A stretch of DNA of 11,986 nucleotides from Pseudomonadota bacterium (GTDB taxonomy: Bacteria > Pseudomonadota > Gammaproteobacteria > JAKAQQ01): positions 1 through 11,986 of the forward strand of contig JAKARN010000023.1 in the NCBI GenBank assembly GCA_021828425.1, in the 5' to 3' direction. The translations under genes and the position numbers were made by a program. The number at the start of each line of letters is the position of its first letter. Position 1 is the first letter of the stretch. The notes under the pieces are model-generated. The model was not told the origin of the DNA. It ran no database searches and worked only from the letters and a program-made list of their open reading frames with translations. This document shows, piece by piece, positions 8,181-11,986 of this stretch.

Positions 8181-8710
8181 TTCTTCTTTGTCTCCTTCAG
8201 TTTGAGCAACTCGCCCGCGTATCGGACACCCTTCCCCTTGTAGGGATCGGAGCGCCGCAGCGACCGAATCTCCGCTGCCACTTGGCCAACCCGTTGCCGA
8301 TCGCATCCCTTGATCATGATTTCGGTCTGAGACGGTGTCTCGATCGTAATCTCTGGCGGTATCGGATAGACGACCGGTTTGGAATACCCCAGCGTCATTT
8401 GCAGGTTCCGCCCCTGGACTTGGGCACGGTAACCCACCCCAACCAGTTCGAGTCGACGCTCAAACCCCCGGCTTACCCCTTCAACCATGTTGGCGACAAT
8501 CGCCCGGATCGTTCCGGAGAGGGCTCTGTTCTGCCGGCTGGAACCTTGCACCGCAATGGAGAGCATGCCTTCGGCCCGTTCAAACCCTAAAGCTGGAGGG
8601 CACTCCATAAGCAACCGACCCCGAGGGCCTTGGATGGCCACGGACCGGCCCTTGAGTTCGACCGAAACCCCCTTGGGAATCGGAATAGGACGTTTTCCGA
8701 CCCGGGACAT
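8177..8710 (-). CDS. rplF: 50S ribosomal protein L6
   Basis: L6 binds near the sarcin-ricin loop and the L7/L12 stalk base, where it supports elongation factor binding. The 177 residues equal the E. coli length. It starts [17 protein letters not shown], has the two repeated L6 folds, and carries the C-terminal signature around the segment [22 protein letters not shown]. The ATG at 8710 is preceded by a run of eight Gs at 8725-8718, 7 bases away, which must act as the Shine-Dalgarno by G-U pairing. The gap to rpsH is 32 bases. The TGA stop overlaps the rplR start as ATGA. Confidence 0.97.
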   Translation of the reverse strand: MSRVGKRPIPIPKGVSVELKGRSVAIQGPRGRLLMECPPALGFERAEGMLSIAVQGSSRQNRALSGTIRAIVANMVEGVSRGFERRLELVGVGYRAQVQGRNLQMTLGYSKPVVYPIPPEITIETPSQTEIMIKGCDRQRVGQVAAEIRSLRRSDPYKGKGVRYAGELLKLKETKKK

Positions 8711-8742
8711 TTATTGACCCCCCCCGTTCAATCCAGATGGCA

Positions 8743-9138
8743 TCAGGAAACAAGACACAGGATTTCCCCCCCTTCGCCGATAACCCGTGCTTGGCGATCA
8801 CTCATAACACCCCGAGAAGTCGAAATAACAGCCACGCCGTAGCCATTCTGGACCCGGGGCAGGCGACGCCGATCACGGTAAACCCGCAATCCCGGACGGC
8901 TCACACGCCGCAGCAGGCGGATGGCTGGTTGACCCTCGTGATACCGCAAGCGGATCTTGAGGAGCGGAATCGGCCCATCGTTGCGTTCGTTGACCTCATC
9001 AAGATAGCCTTCCTCCTTGAGGACACGCGCCACTTCCCGCTTAAGCCGTGAAGAAGGCAACTCGACTTCCGCGTGCCCAGCACGCTGGGCATTCCGGATC
9101 CGTGTCAAAAGATCAGCCAAGGGATCGGACATCGTCAT
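8743..9138 (-). CDS. rpsH: 30S ribosomal protein S8
   Basis: S8 binds helix 21 of 16S rRNA early in 30S assembly; in E. coli it also represses the spc operon by binding its mRNA near rplE. The product has 131 residues (E. coli 130). It starts MTMSDPLADLLTRIRNAQ, continues PSSRLKREVARVLKEEGYLDE, and has the C-terminal RNA-contact block VSRPGLRVYRDRRRLPRV and ISTSRGVMSDRQAR, then GEILCLVS. The ATG at 9138 has AGGAG 6 bases upstream, inside the rpsN stop region. A second in-frame ATG at 9132 is less likely. The stop is TGA. Confidence 0.97.
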   Translation of the reverse strand: MTMSDPLADLLTRIRNAQRAGHAEVELPSSRLKREVARVLKEEGYLDEVNERNDGPIPLLKIRLRYHEGQPAIRLLRRVSRPGLRVYRDRRRLPRVQNGYGVAVISTSRGVMSDRQARVIGEGGEILCLVS

Positions 9139-9147
9139 CGTCTTCTC

Positions 9148-9453
9148 CTACCAGCTGGCCTTGCGGAGGCCGGGAATATCTCCGCGCATGGCCAGTTCCC
9201 GTAGGGCGGAACGGCCCAATCCGAATTTACGGTACACCCCCCGTGCGCGCCCAGTCATCGAGCAGCGCCGCCGCTGGCGGCACGGACTACTGTCCCGGGG
9301 TAAGCGTGCTAACGCATCAACTGCGCTCCGGCGCTCATCAAACGTGAGCTTGAGATCGCGCGCCGCTTTTTTCAGCGCATCTCGCCGGGCCTGCAAACGC
9401 AGAGCCTGTTTTTTGCGTTTGAGCTCACGGTTGATCATTGATTTCTTGGCCAT
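9148..9453 (-). CDS. rpsN: 30S ribosomal protein S14, long zinc-free form
   Basis: S14 is a late-assembly protein of the 30S head. At 101 residues it equals E. coli S14 and is the long type. It starts MAKKSMINRELKRKK and has the conserved RLPRDSSPCRQRRRCSMTGRARG segment at about 50-72, followed by YRKFGLGR and GLRKASW. The two cysteines at about 58 and 64 are not spaced as CxxC pairs, so no zinc site is present. The ATG at 9453 follows a run of six Gs (9463-9458) only 4 bases away. Gaps are 16 bases to rplE and 9 to rpsH. The stop is TAG. Confidence 0.97.
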   Translation of the reverse strand: MAKKSMINRELKRKKQALRLQARRDALKKAARDLKLTFDERRSAVDALARLPRDSSPCRQRRRCSMTGRARGVYRKFGLGRSALRELAMRGDIPGLRKASW

Positions 9454-9469
9454 CGGTCCCCCCGTTCAC

Positions 9470-10009
9470 CTAATTCCGGAACGGAAATGAAAATGCCTTG
9501 AGTAATAGCCGGGCCTCATCATCGGTCCGGGCAGTCGTTGTGAAGTTGATATCAAGTCCGCGCAGAGCATCAATCTTGTCGTAATCGATTTCTGGGAAAA
9601 TGATCTGTTCGCGGACGCCTAGGGTATAGTTCCCCCGTCCGTCGAAGGCACGCGGGTTGAGCCCCCGGAAATCACGTATCCGTGGGATTGCAACCTGGAT
9701 CAGGCGATCCAAAAACTCGTACATGCGCTCGCGGCGGAGGGTCACCTTGCAACCAATAGGCCACCCTTCGCGGACCTTGAAACTGGCAATCGACTTGCGG
9801 GCGTGTGTCACCACCGGCCGCTGGCCGGTGATGGCCGAGAGATCGGAGACGGCATGGTCGATAATCTTCCGGTCGCCGGTCGCTTCACCCACTCCCATGT
9901 TCAGGGTGATCTTGCTGATGCGGGGGACCGCCATGCGGTTCGCATAGCCGTGCTCGCGCATCAAACGGGGCACGATCTCCTGTTCATACTGTTCTTGCAG
10001 GCGGTTCAT
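9470..10009 (-). CDS. rplE: 50S ribosomal protein L5
   Basis: L5 binds 5S rRNA with L18 in the central protuberance and contacts P-site tRNA. From the ATG at 10009 the product is 179 residues, exactly the E. coli length. The conserved parts include [16 protein letters not shown] (about 28-43), [24 protein letters not shown] and [22 protein letters not shown], ending [11 protein letters not shown]. The frame is open to 10027, but the ATG at 10009 has AGAGGA at 10020-10015 with a 5-base spacer and gives the family N terminus. That site overlaps the rplX stop and lies in a possible small hairpin. In E. coli this is where S8 represses the operon. The stop is TAG. Confidence 0.97.
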   Translation of the reverse strand: MNRLQEQYEQEIVPRLMREHGYANRMAVPRISKITLNMGVGEATGDRKIIDHAVSDLSAITGQRPVVTHARKSIASFKVREGWPIGCKVTLRRERMYEFLDRLIQVAIPRIRDFRGLNPRAFDGRGNYTLGVREQIIFPEIDYDKIDALRGLDINFTTTARTDDEARLLLKAFSFPFRN

Positions 10010-10010
10010 G

Positions 10011-10029
10011 GGATTCCTCTCAGGCATCC
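10011..10029 (-). promoter_or_regulatory. Possible hairpin covering the rplE ribosome binding site
   Basis: On the minus strand GGAT (10029-10026) can pair with ATCC (10014-10011), then a G/A mismatch, then CCT (10024-10022) with AGG (10018-10016) around the loop GAG. This would hide the AGAGGA site of rplE and contains the rplX stop codon. It is short, and I see no clear S8-type recognition element in it, so control by S8 is only a guess from its position. Confidence 0.3.
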
Positions 10030-10334
10030 ACCGACTCGCCGGTTGAACGGAAGAAACGGACCTTGCGGCCGTCTCCGAGCTTGCGGTAACCGATACGGGA
10101 CGGCTTCTTTTCGACTGGATTGTAAATCATGACGTTCGAGACGTGCAGCGCAGCCTCACGCTCGACAATCCCCCCTTGGGTATTGGTATTGGGGTTGGGC
10201 TTAAGGTGTTTTTTGACCATGTGAATCCCCTCGATCCACACCCGGTCATCCGCCACTCGCAGGACGATGCCCCGTCGCCCCCTGTCCCGACCGGCGATCA
10301 CCACGACTTCATCCCCCTTTCGGACTCGTTTCAT
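10020..10334 (-). CDS. rplX: 50S ribosomal protein L24
   Basis: L24 is one of the assembly-initiating proteins of the 50S subunit and lies near the tunnel exit. From the ATG at 10334 the product is 104 residues, the E. coli length. It has the KOW motif [19 protein letters not shown] (6-24), then [21 protein letters not shown] and [18 protein letters not shown], ending [14 protein letters not shown]. The frame is open to 10373, but GAGGAG 6 bases before 10334 and the family N terminus support the shorter form. The gap to rplN is 10 bases, and the TGA stop is 10 bases before the rplE ATG. Confidence 0.97.
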   Translation of the reverse strand: MKRVRKGDEVVVIAGRDRGRRGIVLRVADDRVWIEGIHMVKKHLKPNPNTNTQGGIVEREAALHVSNVMIYNPVEKKPSRIGYRKLGDGRKVRFFRSTGESVDA

Positions 10335-10344
10335 CGAACGCTCC

Positions 10345-10713
10345 TCACAGGACTTCAGGTGCCAACGACACAATGCGCATGAACCGCTCGGTCCGGAGTT
10401 CGCGCGTCACGGGCCCGAAAATGCGTGTGCCAATGGGTTCTTGCTTGTTGTTGAGCAGGACCGCCGCATTGGTGTCGAAGCGGATGAGAGAACCGTCCGG
10501 CCGACGGATCCCACGACGGGTCCGCACCACCAGTGCATCGTAGACCTCGCCCTTCTTGACTTTCCCCCGCGGCATAGCCTCACTGATGCTGACCTTGATA
10601 ATGTCCCCGATACCTGCATAACGGCGCTTTGATCCGCCCAAGACCTTGATGCAACGCAGCTGCTTGGCTCCGCTGTTGTCTGCCGAGGCCAGCACCGTTT
10701 CCATCTGGATCAT
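10345..10713 (-). CDS. rplN: 50S ribosomal protein L14
   Basis: L14 is a five-stranded barrel protein on the subunit interface; it forms a bridge to 16S rRNA and is the docking site of the silencing factor RsfS. The product is 122 residues (E. coli 123). It starts [17 protein letters not shown], then [40 protein letters not shown] and [19 protein letters not shown], ending [23 protein letters not shown]. The start overlaps the rpsQ stop as ATGA, and a strong double GGAGGGAGGG lies 4 bases upstream within rpsQ. The stop is TGA. Confidence 0.98.
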   Translation of the reverse strand: MIQMETVLASADNSGAKQLRCIKVLGGSKRRYAGIGDIIKVSISEAMPRGKVKKGEVYDALVVRTRRGIRRPDGSLIRFDTNAAVLLNNKQEPIGTRIFGPVTRELRTERFMRIVSLAPEVL

Positions 10714-10997
10714 GACGCCCTCCCTCCGACGGTATCCTCATGCCCGATGACCGCCTCGACACTCCAGCTTTTCCGCTTTGAAAATGGCCGACATTCACGG
10801 ATGCGGACGAGATCTCCTGCCATCACCTTGCCACTTTCATCGTGCGCCATGATCCGGGTCCGGCGCCGGATGTACTTGTGGTACTTGGGATGGCGAACCT
10901 GCCGCGCGAGCTCGATCACCACTGACTTTGACCTCGTAGCGCGAATTGCTCGTCCGGTCATGACGCGGCCCCGATCTGCTGAAACTTCATTCATCAT
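10710..10997 (-). CDS. rpsQ: 30S ribosomal protein S17
   Basis: S17 is a primary 16S rRNA-binding protein with an OB fold in the 30S body. The product is up to 95 residues, longer than E. coli (84) through about ten N-terminal residues and a short C-terminal tail. The core is clear: [30 protein letters not shown] (10-39), [27 protein letters not shown] (52-78). Two tandem ATGs stand at 10997 and 10994; the first forms ATGA with the rpmC stop. A run of six Gs lies at 11010-11005, 7 bases before it. The stop is TGA, overlapping rplN. Confidence 0.96.
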   Translation of the reverse strand: MMNEVSADRGRVMTGRAIRATRSKSVVIELARQVRHPKYHKYIRRRTRIMAHDESGKVMAGDLVRIRECRPFSKRKSWSVEAVIGHEDTVGGRAS

Positions 10998-11194
10998 GAA
11001 CCATCCCCCCGGAGACGTTCGTTCAGGACCGTCAGGATCCGTGCTGCCTCACGCCGTGATTTCCGGAACTCATGTGGTTTGCCCATCTGGCCAACACCTC
11101 GTTCGATCCGCAGCTTGGTCAAGCCCCGCTTTTCCGCGGCCAATGCCTCTGTCAGTTCCGCCGTTGTCTGGGTACGACGTTCTTTCATGTTCAT
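10994..11194 (-). CDS. rpmC: 50S ribosomal protein L29
   Basis: L29 is a small helical hairpin protein at the tunnel exit, part of the docking site for trigger factor and SRP. The product is 66 residues from ATG 11194, or 64 from the second ATG at 11188 (E. coli 63). It has the usual two-helix layout, with [28 protein letters not shown] and then [20 protein letters not shown] chose the first ATG because it overlaps the rplP stop as ATGA; neither has a strong Shine-Dalgarno, so translation probably depends on rplP. The stop is TGA. Confidence 0.94.
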   Translation of the reverse strand: MNMKERRTQTTAELTEALAAEKRGLTKLRIERGVGQMGKPHEFRKSRREAARILTVLNERLRGDGS

Positions 11195-11607
11195 CCGAGC
11201 ACCGTCCGCATCACAAATTGGGTTCGAATCGGCAACTTGGCAGCAGCGAGACGCAGAGCCTCACGGGCAACCTCCTCGGTAACCCCCTCCATTTCGTATA
11301 AGACAAAGCCTGGACGGATCCTCGCAGCCCAGTATTCCACGTTGCCCTTTCCACTTCCCATCCGGACCTCGAGCGGCTTGCGTGTCACGGGAACATCCGG
11401 GAAGACCCGGATCCATATTTTCCCGCCACGCCGGACATGGTGCGTAATTGCTCGACGGGCGGCCTCAATCTGGCGGGCCGTCACCATTCCTGCTTCGGCT
11501 GCTTTGAGGCCGAACTCGCCAAAGGCCACGGTATGGCCGCGAGTCGCGACCCCCCGGTTGCGGCCCTTCTGCTGCTTGCGAAATTTGCTTCGCTTCGGCT
11601 GTAACAT
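11191..11607 (-). CDS. rplP: 50S ribosomal protein L16
   Basis: L16 is a late-assembly 50S protein at the A-site finger and peptidyl transferase entrance, needed for tRNA accommodation. The product has 138 residues (E. coli 136). It starts [19 protein letters not shown], then [27 protein letters not shown] (44-70), [12 protein letters not shown] (82-93) and [15 protein letters not shown]. Arg82 corresponds to the arginine hydroxylated by RoxA (YcfD) in E. coli; whether this organism does so is not shown here. The ATG at 11607 lies 16 bases after rpsC, whose stop region contains an AGGAG and GAGAG ahead of the start. The TGA stop overlaps rpmC. Confidence 0.97.
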   Translation of the reverse strand: MLQPKRSKFRKQQKGRNRGVATRGHTVAFGEFGLKAAEAGMVTARQIEAARRAITHHVRRGGKIWIRVFPDVPVTRKPLEVRMGSGKGNVEYWAARIRPGFVLYEMEGVTEEVAREALRLAAAKLPIRTQFVMRTVLG

Positions 11608-11623
11608 GGTTCGGCTCTCGCTC

Positions 11624-11986
11624 CTAGGACGTTCCGGTTTCCGCAGCCGCTGGTGCCACTACCGGTTCAATCAGCTCTCCCTTGAAGATCCAGATCTTGA
11701 TGCCAATCGTGCCGTAGGTGGTCTTGGCTGTAGCCTGCCCGAAATCAATATCGGCTCGCAGAGTGTGCAATGGAACCCGGCCCTCGTGGTACCACTCGCT
11801 CCGGGCAATTTCCGCTCCGTTGAGTCTCCCCGAGACCCTGACTTTGACACCCTGTGCCCCAGCGCGCATGGCTGAAGTTACCGCGCGACGCATGGCTCGC
11901 CGGAACATGATGCGGCGCTCGAGCTGATCGGCGATGCTTTGGGCAACTAGAGTTGCGTCGAGCTCCGGCTTGCGAACCTCCTGGAT
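11624..11986 (-). CDS. rpsC: 30S ribosomal protein S3, C-terminal part (5' end outside window)
   Basis: S3 lies at the mRNA entry channel of the 30S head and, with S4 and S5, unwinds mRNA. The last 120 residues are visible, and the window edge falls on a codon boundary. They begin [35 protein letters not shown], continue [41 protein letters not shown] and [17 protein letters not shown], all typical of the S3 C-terminal domain. After that comes a short tail [13 protein letters not shown], shorter than the basic tail of E. coli S3. The stop is TAG. The KH domain is outside the window. Confidence 0.97.
   Translation of the reverse strand: MQEVRKPELDATLVAQSIADQLERRIMFRRAMRRAVTSAMRAGAQGVKVRVSGRLNGAEIARSEWYHEGRVPLHTLRADIDFGQATAKTTYGTIGIKIWIFKGELIEPVVAPAAAETGTS

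Noticed and set aside
9400..9425. A6 run in rpsN mRNA as a slippery site
   Set aside because: The zero frame reads AAA AAA CAG, so A AAA AAC is not in the phase needed for -1 slippage.
11072..11875. 267-codon plus-strand frame opposite rpmC, rplP and rpsC
   Set aside because: It is antisense to three certain genes and has no recognisable domain; a shadow frame.
1..11986. Mobile elements, CRISPR, tRNA/rRNA genes, phage or defence genes
   Set aside because: None seen. Coding is continuous and every gene belongs to a conserved core family; no direct repeats, transposase motifs or cloverleaf sequences were noticed.

Overview
This window is the core ribosomal-protein gene cluster of a bacterium, most likely a gammaproteobacterium or a close relative such as Acidithiobacillia. 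The lineage call rests on gene order (secY directly followed by rpmJ and rpsM, with no adk, map or infA between them; uvrA beside rplQ), on close similarity of the proteins to E. coli homologues as I remember them, and on the zinc-free long form of S14. It is an inference; no 16S rRNA or other marker is present.

Layout. Positions 1-2047 on the plus strand hold the last two thirds of uvrA (nucleotide excision repair). Everything else lies on the minus strand and reads from the right edge towards the left: the distal S10-type genes rpsC (partial), rplP, rpmC, rpsQ; the spc-type genes rplN, rplX, rplE, rpsN, rpsH, rplF, rplR, rpsE, rpmD, rplO, secY, rpmJ; and the alpha-type genes rpsM, rpsK, rpsD, rpoA, rplQ. 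That makes 21 minus-strand genes plus uvrA. No gap exceeds 60 bases, so there is no unexplained non-coding stretch. The junctions are tight: five are ATGA start/stop overlaps, one is a 14-base overlap and one a 1-base gap. The largest gap, between rpmJ and rpsM, carries a good sigma70-type promoter candidate that would drive the alpha section separately.

How the genes work together. The products are 30S proteins (S3, S17, S14, S8, S5, S13, S11, S4), 50S proteins (L16, L29, L14, L24, L5, L6, L18, L30, L15, L36, L17), the alpha subunit of RNA polymerase and the SecY translocon channel. The cluster therefore couples ribosome assembly, transcription capacity and membrane protein export. uvrA converges on it, and its stop codon overlaps that of rplQ.

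I found no new biological system, mobile element, CRISPR array or RNA gene. The parts most worth a second look are at the uvrA/rplQ convergence. One short inverted repeat with a T7/A7 tract looks like the uvrA terminator on one strand. On the other strand it places an in-frame A AAA AAG slippery heptamer, followed by a hairpin, inside an unusually long L17 tail. Stop codon choice across the cluster is also odd, with much TAG and TGA and very little TAA.
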